Shown in pieces: positions 51,524 to 60,195 of a DNA stretch of 64,000 nt. The translations under genes and the position numbers were made by a program. The first letter of the stretch is position 1. Each line of letters begins with the position of its first letter. The notes below the pieces were generated by a model that saw nothing but the letters and a program-made list of their open reading frames with translations, was not told the origin of the DNA and ran no database searches. The stretch is from Mycobacterium colombiense (GTDB lineage Bacteria > Actinomycetota > Actinomycetes > Mycobacteriales > Mycobacteriaceae), in NCBI RefSeq assembly GCF_001665835.1, contig NZ_LZSX01000008.1, positions 62,001 through 126,000 on the forward strand, in the 5' to 3' direction.

Positions 51524-52513
51524 ATGGCGCAGAGGGAATCCGGGCGGTCTTTCGCGGGAAAGCGGTGCCTTGTCACCGGTGCGGCGAGCGGGATCGGCCG
51601 CGCCACGGCACTGCGGCTGGCCGCGCAGGGCGCCGAGCTCTACCTGACCGACCGTGACCGAGATGGTCTCGAACAGACCGTCGCCGACGCGCGCGCGCTG
51701 GGCGCGCAGGTCCCCGAGCATCGGGCGCTGGACATCGCCGACTACGACCAGGTGGCCGCCTTCGCCGCCGACGTCCACGCCGCACATCCGAGCATGGACG
51801 TCGTGCTCAACATCGCCGGCGTATCGGCGTGGGGCACCGTCGACCGGCTGACCCATGAGCAGTGGAGCAAGATGATCGCCATCAACCTGATGGGTCCGAT
51901 TCACGTCATCGAGACCTTCGTCCCGCCGATGGTCGCGGCCAAGCGCGGCGGGCATCTGGTCAACGTGTCCTCGGCGGCCGGGCTGGTGGCCCTGCCGTGG
52001 CATGCCGCATACAGCGCCAGCAAGTACGGACTGCGCGGCCTGTCGGAGGTGCTGCGCTTCGACCTGGCCCGCCACCGCATCGGCGTGTCCGTCGTGGTGC
52101 CGGGCGCGGTGAACACCCCGCTGGTGGGCACCGTCGAGATCGCCGGCGTGGACCGGGAAGACCCCAACGTCGCGCGATGGATCAGGCGGTTCGCCGGCCA
52201 TGCCGTGTCGCCGGAAAAGGCCGCCGACAAGATCCTGGCCGGAGTGGCCAAGAACCGGTACCTGATCTACACGTCAGCCGACATCCGGGCGCTGTACGCC
52301 TTCAAAAGGCTTGCGTGGTGGCCCTATAGCGTGGCCATGCGCCAGGTCAACGTCATCTTCACCCGCGCGCTACGGCCCAGCCCGGTGACGATGCAGGCCG
52401 TGCAGCGGGCTGAGGAGGAGGCGGGCCATCAGCCCAGCCCGGCGACCCTAGTCCGGCATGACCAACTCAAGGCGCACGCCGAGCAGGCGGACCGGCCGGT
52501 CGAGCTCGAATAG
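51524..52513 (+). CDS. SDR family oxidoreductase
   Basis: A 329-residue SDR: VTGAASGIGRATALRL cofactor motif, NIAGVSAWG, YSASK catalytic pair, and a longer basic C-terminal tail (AVQRAEEEAGHQPSPA). It begins 31 bases after tetR on the same strand. By gene order it corresponds to M. tuberculosis Rv3057c. Its last 66 bases overlap the 3' end of dinB2 on the other strand. The P450 product may be its substrate, but that is inference. Confidence 0.9.
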   Translation: MAQRESGRSFAGKRCLVTGAASGIGRATALRLAAQGAELYLTDRDRDGLEQTVADARALGAQVPEHRALDIADYDQVAAFAADVHAAHPSMDVVLNIAGVSAWGTVDRLTHEQWSKMIAINLMGPIHVIETFVPPMVAAKRGGHLVNVSSAAGLVALPWHAAYSASKYGLRGLSEVLRFDLARHRIGVSVVVPGAVNTPLVGTVEIAGVDREDPNVARWIRRFAGHAVSPEKAADKILAGVAKNRYLIYTSADIRALYAFKRLAWWPYSVAMRQVNVIFTRALRPSPVTMQAVQRAEEEAGHQPSPATLVRHDQLKAHAEQADRPVELE

Positions 52514-53500
52514 GTCGAGAACGCGAAGGGCCGCGGCCACGATGACGTCGCGATCGGTGCTGGGCGCATCGAGCTTGCGAATCTTGGTGCGCGTGTAGAA
52601 GGTCGCCGTTCGTACGGTGACCGCCACCCTGGCCACGACCCGGCCCTCCTTCAGCACATCCGTCAGCGCCCGATCGGCTAAATCCGTTACGGCCGCGTCC
52701 ATTTCGGATCGATCGGTGAGATCGCGCGGAAAGGTGACCATGTGGCTGCGCGAGCGCGGCACCCATGGTTCCGCGCTGACCTGGCTGTCGCCACCGCCTT
52801 TGGCCAACAGCAGCAGCCACAGCCCGGTGCGCGGGCCGAACGCGGCCGTCAGCAGCTCCGTGTCGCAGTGGGCCAACTGCCATACCGTCGTAATCTCAAG
52901 ATCGGCAAGCTTTTTCGCCGTCTTGGGGCCCACGCTCCAGAGCGCGTCCACCGGGCGGTCGGCCATCAGCGGCATCCAGTTCGCGTCGGTGAGCATGAAA
53001 ATGCCGCCCGGTTTGGCGAAGCCGGTGGCGACCTTGGCGCGCTGCTTGTTGTCGCTGATGCCGACCGAGCAGGACAGCCCGGTTTCCGAGGAGATGACGC
53101 TGCGGATCTGCTGCGCGATCTCGCCCGGGTCCTGTGCAGTCACCGCGACATAGGCCTCGTCCCAACCCCAGACTTCGACCGGATGGCCCAGGTCGCGCAG
53201 CGCCCCCATCACCTGATCGGACGCCTCGTCGTAGGCGGCCGGATCCGAAGGCAGGAAGCTGGCCTCGGGGCAGCGGCGGGCGGCGGCCCGCAGGGGCATG
53301 CCCGCACGCACGCCGAACTCGCGGGCCTCGTAGGAGGCGCAGGTGACGACCTTGCGCGGTTCGTTCGGATCGCCGCTGCCGCCGACAATCACCGGCAGCC
53401 CGGCCAGTTCGGGGTGGCGGCGCAATTCGACCGACGCCAGGAACTGGTCGAGGTCCACGTGCAGGACCCAATCCGGTGCCGCCGCGGGCACGGCGTTCAT
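52448..53500 (-). CDS. dinP: Y-family DNA polymerase IV (DinB2/DinP)
   Basis: A 350-residue translesion polymerase: metal-binding HVDLDQFLASVELRRHPEL at the N-terminus (Asp residues as ligands), palm motif GWDEAYVAV, and little-finger region near the C-terminus. It bypasses damaged bases with low fidelity; mycobacterial DinB2 can also insert ribonucleotides, from the literature. ATG 53500 overlaps the TetR stop (ATGA), so the upstream regulator and the polymerase are coupled. The last 66 bases overlap the convergent SDR gene. Confidence 0.95.
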   Translation of the reverse strand: MNAVPAAAPDWVLHVDLDQFLASVELRRHPELAGLPVIVGGSGDPNEPRKVVTCASYEAREFGVRAGMPLRAAARRCPEASFLPSDPAAYDEASDQVMGALRDLGHPVEVWGWDEAYVAVTAQDPGEIAQQIRSVISSETGLSCSVGISDNKQRAKVATGFAKPGGIFMLTDANWMPLMADRPVDALWSVGPKTAKKLADLEITTVWQLAHCDTELLTAAFGPRTGLWLLLLAKGGGDSQVSAEPWVPRSRSHMVTFPRDLTDRSEMDAAVTDLADRALTDVLKEGRVVARVAVTVRTATFYTRTKIRKLDAPSTDRDVIVAAALRVLDLFELDRPVRLLGVRLELVMPD

Positions 53501-54105
53501 CGCCCGCAGAGCTTGCGCGCCAGGCTTTCCCACGCGTCGCCCAGCGTCGCCAAGGTGTGACCGCCCTCGGCTAGTTGGTGCTCGACGTAGTCCACATCCA
53601 GCAGCGCGAGCAACGCGTCGGTCTGGGCGTCGAGGTCGCCGGTGGAGTCGGCCGCCTTGAGCAGGACCCGCACGTGCGTGCGCAGCACCATGGCCGGCGC
53701 GTTGTGCCGGTTCTGCGGATCGCGGTTGGCCGCGGAAAGCAGTTCGCAATGATCGTGAGCGAAACGGATCCGCTCCCGCCCGAACGCGACCAGCCGGTCG
53801 GCCGCCGGCGCGCCGGGGCCCAGGGGTGGCGGACCGAACAGGAACGCCTGCTGGACGGCTTGTTCGTCCTCATCCAGCAGCACCATCATCAGCCCGGCCC
53901 GGCTGCCGAAGCGGCGGAACAGCGTGCCTTTGCCGACCCCGGCCGCGGCGGCGATGTCATCGGTGGTGACGGCGTCGGCGCCGCGCTCGGCGACCAGGTT
54001 TCGGGCAGCCTGGAGGAGTAGGGCGCGGTTGCGCGCCGCGTCGCCCCGCTCGTGGTGCACCACCTGGGGGGCGAACACGTGCAACTCACCCGACCGCTCG
54101 CTCAC
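53497..54105 (-). CDS. TetR-family regulator
   Basis: A 202-residue TetR protein: helix-turn-helix AVTTDDIAAAAGVGKGTLFRRFGSRAGL (key motif residues 46-73), then a ligand-binding helical domain. GTG 54105 is used. It is translationally coupled to dinP and diverges from an FMN reductase gene; a perfect palindrome between them is a likely operator. Position matches M. tuberculosis Rv3055 by memory. Confidence 0.92.
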   Translation of the reverse strand: MSERSGELHVFAPQVVHHERGDAARNRALLLQAARNLVAERGADAVTTDDIAAAAGVGKGTLFRRFGSRAGLMMVLLDEDEQAVQQAFLFGPPPLGPGAPAADRLVAFGRERIRFAHDHCELLSAANRDPQNRHNAPAMVLRTHVRVLLKAADSTGDLDAQTDALLALLDVDYVEHQLAEGGHTLATLGDAWESLARKLCGR

Positions 54106-54134
54106 ACCTGCACTTTAACGCTGCCGGAATAAAG

Positions 54135-54148
54135 CGGACTATAGTCCG
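54135..54148. promoter_or_regulatory. Operator between TetR and FMN reductase genes
   Basis: CGGACTATAGTCCG is a perfect 14-base palindrome in the 91-base divergent gap, with further pairing AA/TT one base outside each arm. It is the typical form of a TetR operator and would control both directions. Confidence 0.72.
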
Positions 54149-54196
54149 TTTAAACGGTGCGAGGATGTACACAACGATCGAAGGGAAACTGCGATA

Positions 54197-54751
54197 GTGG
54201 CAACCAAAATCTTGGCCTTGGTGGGAAGCCTGCGGGCGGCGTCGATCAACCGCCAGATCGCCGAGTTGGCGGGGGCGGTCGCCGCCGACGATGTGACGGT
54301 CACGATCTTCGAAGGGCTCGGCGAGCTGCCGTTCTATAACGAGGAGATCGACGACGCGATGAACACCGGCGCGCCGCCACTGGCCCCGGTGACCGCGCTG
54401 CGCGCCGCGGCGGCCGACGCGGACGCCGCTCTGGTGGTGACTCCCGAATACAACGGCAGCTACCCGGCCGTCATCAAGAACGCGATCGACTGGCTGTCCC
54501 GGCCCTTCGGTGACAGCGCGCTGAAGGGCAAGCCGCTGGCGGTCATCGGGGGATCCTTCGGCCAGTACGGCGGGGTGTGGGCGCACGACGACACACGCAA
54601 GTCCTTCGGCATCGCCGGCGCGCGGGTCGTGGAGGCGATCAAACTGTCGGTGCCGTTCAAGACCCTGGAGGGCAAGGCGCCCGCAGACCATGCCGAGCTG
54701 TCCGCGAACGTGCGTGATGTGGTGGGCAAGCTGGCCGCCGAAGTCGGCTGA
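54197..54751 (+). CDS. NADPH-dependent FMN reductase
   Basis: A 184-residue flavodoxin-fold reductase: GSLRAASINRQ binds FMN phosphate, TPEYNGSYPAVIKNAIDWLSRP is the FMN/dimer signature, and GGSFGQYGGVW follows. It reduces quinones or free FMN with NADPH. GTG 54197 lies after GAAGGGAAA. Length equals that of M. tuberculosis Rv3054c by memory. The palindrome upstream suggests induction by a quinone-like or drug ligand of the TetR protein. Confidence 0.92.
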   Translation: MATKILALVGSLRAASINRQIAELAGAVAADDVTVTIFEGLGELPFYNEEIDDAMNTGAPPLAPVTALRAAAADADAALVVTPEYNGSYPAVIKNAIDWLSRPFGDSALKGKPLAVIGGSFGQYGGVWAHDDTRKSFGIAGARVVEAIKLSVPFKTLEGKAPADHAELSANVRDVVGKLAAEVG

Positions 54752-54815
54752 TTGGCAGAAGTCAACAAGCCGCTCGCCGGGCGACCAGCGCGGTTGGCAC
54801 AACCGAATAGCAGAA

Positions 54816-54840
54816 GCCGCCAGGCCTGCCTGGCGGCTTT
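54816..54840 (+). terminator. Rho-independent terminator after the FMN reductase gene
   Basis: GCCGCCAGG (54816-54824) and CCTGGCGGC (54829-54837) form a perfect nine-base stem with a four-base loop, followed by TTT. Confidence 0.8.
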
Positions 54841-55252
54841 GCTAGCTGTGGGTGGGCCCGTCATCGTCGGCGGTGATGTCGGTGGTCGCTGCTATACCCA
54901 TATATAGAGGCGCCCGCGCCTCGGCATGTGATCTGCGACACGCCGAGCGGGCGGTCAGATTTTTTCGCGACAGGGCTCACGACCAGGGAATTTCAAAATT
55001 GTTATTCAGAACATCTTGTATCTCGACATCTTGTCAGCCACTAGGTGTAGTGTTTCGAGCACCAGCAGATCCCAGGGCCACCAAGCAAGCCAGACTCGGT
55101 GAATCCCCGAAATCGGCACTCACAGGTCGCTCGACCTTGACCGCCGCACGACGGGAATCAGGAGGCCTGACGGATCGCTGAACATAGCAAAGACGCAGTC
55201 CAAAAGTAGTTGCCAGTCGTGGGTCCCCTCTTCCGCAAAGGAGCGGCATTCT
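54838..55252. other. Long upstream region of nrdHIE
   Basis: About 415 bases without a convincing gene. It holds an AT-rich patch (CTATACCCATATATAG at 54892-54907), a stem CTCGGC/GCCGAG (54920-54947), a direct repeat of ACATCTTGT (55011-55019 and 55026-55034) and a candidate NrdR box at 55038-55053. The long leader and mixed signals suggest complex control of nrdHIE. A 109-codon open frame here lacks coding character. Confidence 0.5.
55038..55053. promoter_or_regulatory. Candidate NrdR box upstream of nrdH
   Basis: CCACTAGGTGTAGTGT reads on the other strand as ACACTA-CACC-TAGTGG, close to the NrdR consensus ACACwATATATwGTGT in both arms but not in the middle. NrdR boxes normally occur in pairs about three turns apart; a good second copy is not evident, so the call is tentative. 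Confidence 0.45.
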
Positions 55253-55492
55253 ATGAGCATCACCGTGTACACCAAGCCGGCATGTGTGCAGTGCAGCGCG
55301 ACCTACAAGGCGCTGGACAAGCAGGGCATCGCCTACGAGAAGGTCGACATCTCGCTGGACGCCGAGGCGCGTGACTACGTGATGGCCCTGGGATACCTGC
55401 AGGCTCCCGTGGTGGTGGCGGGCAACGACCACTGGTCGGGTTTCCGGCCCGACCGCATCAAGGCGCTGTCCGCGGCGGAACTCAGCGCGTAA
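55253..55492 (+). CDS. nrdH: Glutaredoxin-like NrdH-redoxin
   Basis: A 79-residue thioredoxin-fold protein with redox motif Cys-Val-Gln-Cys (KPACVQCSATYKALDKQG) and the NrdH-specific end SGFRPDRIKAL. It passes electrons from thioredoxin reductase to NrdE. AAAGGAG precedes the ATG. First gene of the nrdHIE operon. Confidence 0.97.
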   Translation: MSITVYTKPACVQCSATYKALDKQGIAYEKVDISLDAEARDYVMALGYLQAPVVVAGNDHWSGFRPDRIKALSAAELSA

Positions 55493-55519
55493 GGCGAGAC
55501 GTTAGGTAAGGAGGTTGCG

Positions 55520-55966
55520 GTGCCGTCGCGCAACCTGGTCTATTTCTCTTCGGTGTCGGAGAACACCCACCGCTTCGTGGAGAAGCTGGGGATCCCCGCC
55601 ACGCGGATCCCGCTGCATGGCCGCATCGAGGTAGACCAGCCCTACGTCCTGGTCCTGCCCACCTATGGCGGCGGCCGGGCCACACCCGACCTCAACGCCG
55701 GCGGTTACGTCCCCAAGCAGGTCATCGCCTTCTTGAACAATGAGCACAACCGGTCGTTGATCCGCGGCGTCATCGCCGCGGGCAACAACAACTTCGGCGC
55801 CGAATTCGCCTACGCGGGCAACGTGATCTCGCGCAAGTGCGGCGTTCCGTACCTCTACCGCTTCGAACTAATGGGAACCCAGGACGACGTGGATGCCGTC
55901 CGCGCGGGCTTAGCCAATTTCTGGAAGGAACAGACGTGTCACCAACCGTCGCTGCAGAGCCTGTAA
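55520..55966 (+). CDS. nrdI: Flavodoxin-like NrdI
   Basis: A 148-residue flavodoxin that activates the Mn2 tyrosyl-radical cofactor of class Ib ribonucleotide reductase. [16 protein letters not shown] binds FMN phosphate, PTYGGG and [13 protein letters not shown] are family signatures. GTG 55520 follows TAAGGAGG. Its last 31 bases overlap nrdE. Confidence 0.97.
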   Translation: MPSRNLVYFSSVSENTHRFVEKLGIPATRIPLHGRIEVDQPYVLVLPTYGGGRATPDLNAGGYVPKQVIAFLNNEHNRSLIRGVIAAGNNNFGAEFAYAGNVISRKCGVPYLYRFELMGTQDDVDAVRAGLANFWKEQTCHQPSLQSL

Positions 55967-58101
55967 CCACCGGAGCCCACGCGTTACCGGGGGAGACGGA
56001 TTACCACGCGCTCAACGCGATGCTGAATCTGTACGACGCGGACGGCAAAATTCAGTTCGACAAGGACCGCGAGGCCGCGCATCAGTACTTCCTGCAGCAC
56101 GTCAACCAGAACACGGTGTTCTTCCACAACCAGGACGAGAAGCTCGACTACCTGATCAAGGAGAACTATTACGAGCGTGAGGTTCTCGACGAGTACAGCC
56201 GCAACTTCGTCAAGACGCTGCTGGACCGCGCCTACGCGAAGAAGTTCCGGTTCCCGACGTTCCTGGGCGCGTTCAAGTACTACACCTCGTACACGCTGAA
56301 GACGTTTGACGGCAAGCGCTACCTGGAGCGCTTCGAGGACCGCGTCGTCATGGTCGCGCTGACGTTGGCCGCCGGTGACACCATCCTGGCCGAGAAGCTC
56401 GTCGACGAGATCATCGACGGCCGGTTCCAGCCGGCCACCCCGACCTTTCTGAACTCGGGCAAAAAGCAGCGCGGCGAGCCGGTGAGTTGCTTCCTGCTGC
56501 GCATCGAGGACAACATGGAGTCGATCGGACGCTCCATCAACTCGGCGCTGCAACTGTCCAAGCGTGGCGGGGGAGTCGCGTTGCTGCTGAGCAACATTCG
56601 CGAGCACGGCGCCCCGATCAAGAACATCGAGAACCAGAGTTCGGGAGTCATCCCGATCATGAAGCTGCTCGAGGACTCGTTCTCCTACGCCAACCAGCTC
56701 GGGGCCCGTCAGGGCGCGGGCGCGGTGTACCTGCACGCGCACCACCCGGACATCTACCGGTTCCTCGACACCAAGCGCGAGAACGCCGACGAGAAGATCC
56801 GCATCAAGACGCTGAGCCTGGGTGTGGTGATTCCCGACATCACCTTCGAGCTGGCCAAGAAGAACGAGGACATGTACCTGTTCTCGCCCTACGACGTCGA
56901 GCGGGTCTACGGCCTGCCGTTCGCCGACATCTCGGTGACCGAGAAGTACTACGAGATGGTCGACGATGCGCGCATCCACAAGACGAAGATCAAGGCGCGG
57001 GAGTTCTTCCAGACGCTGGCCGAGCTGCAGTTCGAGTCCGGTTACCCCTACATCATGTTCGAGGACACGGTGAACCGGGCCAACCCTATTGACGGCAAGA
57101 TCACCCATTCGAACCTGTGCTCGGAGATCCTGCAGGTGTCCACGCCCTCGGTATTCAACGACGACTTGTCGTATGCCAAGGTGGGCAAGGACATTTCGTG
57201 CAACCTGGGTTCGCTGAACATCGCCAAGACGATGGACTCGCCGGACTTCGCCCAGACCATCGAGGTGGCGATCCGGGCACTGACGGCGGTGAGCGATCAG
57301 ACGCACATCTGGTCGGTGCCTTCAATCGAGCAGGGCAACAACGAGTCTCACGCGATCGGGCTCGGTCAGATGAACCTGCACGGCTACCTGGCCCGCGAGC
57401 GGATTCTGTACGGCTCCGAAGAAGGTATCGACTTCACCAACATCTACTTCTACACCGTCCTCTACCACGCCCTGCGGGCGTCGAATCGCATCGCGATCGA
57501 GCGGGGAAGCAAATTCGGCGGCTTCGAGAAGTCGAAGTACGCCTCGGGTGAGTTCTTCGACAAGTACACCGAGCAGGTGTGGGAGCCGGCGACCGCGCGG
57601 ATCAAGGAGCTCTTCGCTGAGGCGGGCATCCGCATTCCGACGCAAGAGGATTGGCAGCGACTCAAGGAGTCGGTACAGCAACACGGCATCTACAACCAGA
57701 ACCTGCAGGCCGTCCCGCCGACGGGGTCGATCAGCTACATCAACTACTCGACCAGCTCGATCCACCCGGTGGCGAGCAAGATCGAGATCCGCAAGGAAGG
57801 CAAGATCGGGCGCGTGTACTACCCGGCGCCCTACCTGACTAACGACAACCTCGAGTACTACCAGGACGCGTATGAGATCGGGTACGAGAAGATCATCGAC
57901 ACCTATGCCGCGGCCACCCAGCATGTGGACCAAGGGCTTTCGCTGACATTGTTCTTCAAGGACACCGCCACCACCCGCGATGTGAACAAGGCGCAGATCT
58001 ACGCCTGGCGCAAGGGAATCAAGACGCTGTACTACATCCGGTTGCGTCAGATGGCTTTGGAGGGAACAGAGGTCGAGGGCTGCGTGTCCTGCATGCTGTA
58101 G
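55936..58101 (+). CDS. nrdE: Class Ib ribonucleotide reductase alpha subunit NrdE
   Basis: A 721-residue catalytic subunit that reduces ribonucleoside diphosphates. It has the N-terminal cone-like region of NrdE, the radical-site Cys in NLGSLNIAK, and the C-terminal Cys pair EGCVSCML that takes electrons from NrdH. GTG 55936 inside nrdI is preceded by GGAAGGA, and gives about the length of the M. tuberculosis protein as I recall. The small subunit gene nrdF is not in this window; in related genomes it lies a few genes away. Confidence 0.97.
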   Translation: MSPTVAAEPVTTGAHALPGETDYHALNAMLNLYDADGKIQFDKDREAAHQYFLQHVNQNTVFFHNQDEKLDYLIKENYYEREVLDEYSRNFVKTLLDRAYAKKFRFPTFLGAFKYYTSYTLKTFDGKRYLERFEDRVVMVALTLAAGDTILAEKLVDEIIDGRFQPATPTFLNSGKKQRGEPVSCFLLRIEDNMESIGRSINSALQLSKRGGGVALLLSNIREHGAPIKNIENQSSGVIPIMKLLEDSFSYANQLGARQGAGAVYLHAHHPDIYRFLDTKRENADEKIRIKTLSLGVVIPDITFELAKKNEDMYLFSPYDVERVYGLPFADISVTEKYYEMVDDARIHKTKIKAREFFQTLAELQFESGYPYIMFEDTVNRANPIDGKITHSNLCSEILQVSTPSVFNDDLSYAKVGKDISCNLGSLNIAKTMDSPDFAQTIEVAIRALTAVSDQTHIWSVPSIEQGNNESHAIGLGQMNLHGYLARERILYGSEEGIDFTNIYFYTVLYHALRASNRIAIERGSKFGGFEKSKYASGEFFDKYTEQVWEPATARIKELFAEAGIRIPTQEDWQRLKESVQQHGIYNQNLQAVPPTGSISYINYSTSSIHPVASKIEIRKEGKIGRVYYPAPYLTNDNLEYYQDAYEIGYEKIIDTYAAATQHVDQGLSLTLFFKDTATTRDVNKAQIYAWRKGIKTLYYIRLRQMALEGTEVEGCVSCML

Positions 58102-58252
58102 GACACGCGGGCTTCGCACCGCCGAGGCTGATCGCGGGATAACACCTCCCCGCGGATACCTGCTGCCCGAGTCACACCGCCGGTGCGGCTCGATGTTTCT
58201 CGTCGCCCCGATGGTTTCGTCGTCGTACCAGAAGCGGCGTGGACCTTGGTTG
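58102..58252. other. Gene-free region after nrdE
   Basis: About 150 bases with nothing I can assign, leading into the duplicated element at 58253. The gap between nrdE and the oxidase totals 394 bases; the part from 58342 to 58495 (moderately GC-rich, no clear frame) presumably holds the rest of the oxidase promoter and leader. Confidence 0.45.
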
Positions 58253-58341
58253 TCCGCGCTCAGCGGACAAGCGCCGCGCTATCTGGGTAGACCGGTGGTG
58301 GCGGTATCCCTAACTTTGCAGCAGAAGGTGGCTGCTGCAAA
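58253..58341 (+). repeat. Copy A of a ~90-base duplicated element with hairpin
   Basis: This stretch matches 60065-60174 over about 80 bases: shared blocks are TCCGCGCT, CCGCGC-AT, GGGTAGACCGG and CCCTAACTTTGCA, in the same order and spacing. It ends in a ten-pair hairpin, TTTGCAGCAG (58315-58324) with CTGCTGCAAA (58332-58341). Read as protein in one frame both copies give ALSG..PR..GRP.V.V.LTL with synonymous codon changes, so it may be the remnant of a coding repeat or a shared regulatory element. It lies 150 bases before the oxidase gene. Confidence 0.6.
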
Positions 58342-58495
58342 ACGGCGGCTCGTAAGCCCGCAAGCCCATTTGGACCGATCGACAGTCGTTCGACCGGAAC
58401 ACCAGCGTCAGGTGACCGCCCCGAACACCTTCGGCTCGACGGTCCCTTGCGTGGTATCCGCCCCCCGAACGCACTACGAAAAGAGGATGTACGCC

Positions 58496-59974
58496 GTGAT
58501 TTTCGGTTCTTCCCGTCTCTCGCCCGTCCAGCCAGAGGATGTCGCAGCCCTGGTTGCGGCGGTGTCGGGTTCGGTTCTGCTGCCGGGTGACGTTGGATAT
58601 GACGACGAACGCGCCGTCTTTAACCTCAACCACGAACTCAAGCCCGCCGTGATCGTGGTGGCGCAGTGTCCGACCGATGTCGAGGCGGCCGTTGCATTCG
58701 CGGCGAGACAGCATCGCCCGGTTGCGGTGAAGGCCACCGGCCACCAGATCGTCGGCACGGCAGAGGGCGCCGTTCTGATCAATACCCGCCGGATGAACGA
58801 CGTCGAGATCGACGCCGCCGGCCGCACGGCCGAGGTCGGCGCCGGGGCGATATGGGAAGAGGTGGTCCAGAAGGCAGCCGAGGCTGGGCTGGCACCGTTG
58901 AACGGGTCCAACCCCACGGTAGGGGTGGCCGGTTACACCCTGGGCGGCGGTCTCAGCCCGACCCTCGGTCGCTCCCACGGCTACGCCGCGGACCACGTGC
59001 GCTCGCTCGACGTGGTGGCGGCAGACGGCGAATTGCGGCATGTCGACGCCGAATCCGATCCGGAGCTGTTTTGGGCGCTACGCGGTGGCAAAGGCAACTT
59101 CGGCGTGGTCACCAGGCTGGAGTTTGCGTTGTTCCCGGTTTCCCACATCTACGGCGGCGCCATCTACTTCCCGGGGGAGCACATGACCGACGTGCTGCGC
59201 GCCTGGACTGCTTGGCACCCGGACACCCCGGAATCCATGATCTCGTCGTTCGCGGCCCTGCGACTACCGCCGCTGCCCGAAATCCCCGAGCCGCTGCGCG
59301 GCGTGTTCACGGTGGCGCTGCGGATCGCCTACAACGGCACGGCCGAGGACGGCGAACGGATGATCGCGCCGCTCCGGGCAGTCGCGCCGACAATCCTGGA
59401 CACCGTAGCGGAGATGCCGTACACGGCAGTCGCATCGATCCACGCCGAGCCGACCGAACCATTGCCCTACTACGAGCGCAGCATCATGCTGCGGGAATTC
59501 CCCACAGAATCGCAGGACAGGCTGGTGGAACTCATCGGCCCGAACTCTCGAACCACCATGTGGATCGCCGAACTGCGTGCCCTTGGCGGAGCCTGGGACC
59601 GAGAGCCGTTGGTGCCCAACGCCGTAGCGACCAGAGGTCTGCCGTACGTCTTGTTGGGCGTCGAGGTCGGTCCGCTGTCAGAGGAACGGCGGCTCAAGGA
59701 GTCGGTCGGTGCGTTGCTCGACGGGATGGCGGCCTGGCAAGCCGACCGGCGGCTGGTGAACAACCTTGCTCCTGAAGAAGCGGCCGACGCCGTCGCGATC
59801 TACGGTCCGGAATGCTACGAGCGCCTGGCGCACGTTAAGAAGATCTACGACCCGACCAACATGTTCCGCTTCAACCACAACGTGGTGCCGGCCGCCCGGA
59901 CCGACAGTCAGCTGCACCAGGCTCGTCCATACTCAAACTATCCCAACGTGTTTCACCGGGACTTTGGTTCGTGA
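58496..59974 (+). CDS. FAD-linked oxidase (berberine-bridge-enzyme type)
   Basis: A 492-residue flavoprotein: FAD-binding PCMH domain with the likely flavin-linked His in KATGHQIVG, GYTLGGGLSPTLGRSHGYAADHV, and a C-terminal BBE segment (YDPTNMFRFNHNVVP). The Cys that forms the second FAD bond in plant BBE is not present at GxxGYTLGGG, so attachment is probably through His only. AAGAGG sits nine bases before GTG 58496; ATG 58487 lies directly after it. The frame stays open to 58193, through the repeat. Oxidises an unknown alcohol, sugar or lipid. Confidence 0.85.
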   Translation: MIFGSSRLSPVQPEDVAALVAAVSGSVLLPGDVGYDDERAVFNLNHELKPAVIVVAQCPTDVEAAVAFAARQHRPVAVKATGHQIVGTAEGAVLINTRRMNDVEIDAAGRTAEVGAGAIWEEVVQKAAEAGLAPLNGSNPTVGVAGYTLGGGLSPTLGRSHGYAADHVRSLDVVAADGELRHVDAESDPELFWALRGGKGNFGVVTRLEFALFPVSHIYGGAIYFPGEHMTDVLRAWTAWHPDTPESMISSFAALRLPPLPEIPEPLRGVFTVALRIAYNGTAEDGERMIAPLRAVAPTILDTVAEMPYTAVASIHAEPTEPLPYYERSIMLREFPTESQDRLVELIGPNSRTTMWIAELRALGGAWDREPLVPNAVATRGLPYVLLGVEVGPLSEERRLKESVGALLDGMAAWQADRRLVNNLAPEEAADAVAIYGPECYERLAHVKKIYDPTNMFRFNHNVVPAARTDSQLHQARPYSNYPNVFHRDFGS

Positions 59975-60064
59975 TTTGGGCGTCAATTGGCTGCCTGGAT
60001 CGCGATGCATCTGCATCGACTTTCCCTGCGCGGTATCACGCGCTGTGAGCGTCGAACCGAGCTC
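59975..60064. other. Spacer between the oxidase and repeat copy B
   Basis: A 90-base spacer without a gene. Its end shows weak similarity to the text just before copy A (RR-[T/G].LSAL in translation), so the duplication may begin slightly earlier than listed. Confidence 0.35.
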
Positions 60065-60174
60065 TCCGCGCTTTCCGGCTATCGACCGCGCCATACGGGT
60101 AGACCGGCCGTCGGCGTAGCCCTAACTTTGCACCAGGAAGGCGGCCTGAACGAGGGTGACTCGTTCAGGTGCAA
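60065..60174 (+). repeat. Copy B of the duplicated element, with a different hairpin
   Basis: The second copy carries the shared blocks (TCCGCGCT, CCGCGCCAT, GGGTAGACCGG, CCCTAACTTTGCA). It ends in CCTGAACGAG (60145-60154) paired with CTCGTTCAGG (60160-60169), a perfect ten-base stem, and TTTGCACC (60127-60134) can pair with GGTGCAAG (60168-60174 and beyond). The stem sequence differs from copy A, but the leading TTTGCA is kept. The element ends 22 bases before the methyltransferase start. Confidence 0.6.
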
Positions 60175-60195
60175 GGTGATTCAAGGGGGCGAACA

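Noticed and set aside
54852..55181. A 109-codon open frame upstream of nrdH
   Set aside because: No ribosome-binding site, poor codon pattern and no recognisable domain; it covers the repeats and candidate NrdR box.
55984..57306. A 440-codon frame opposite nrdE
   Set aside because: Shadow of a highly conserved gene.
58193..58486. An N-terminal extension of the FAD-linked oxidase through repeat copy A
   Set aside because: The extension is not part of the FAD domain and lies over a hairpin; AAGAGG supports a start at 58487-58496.
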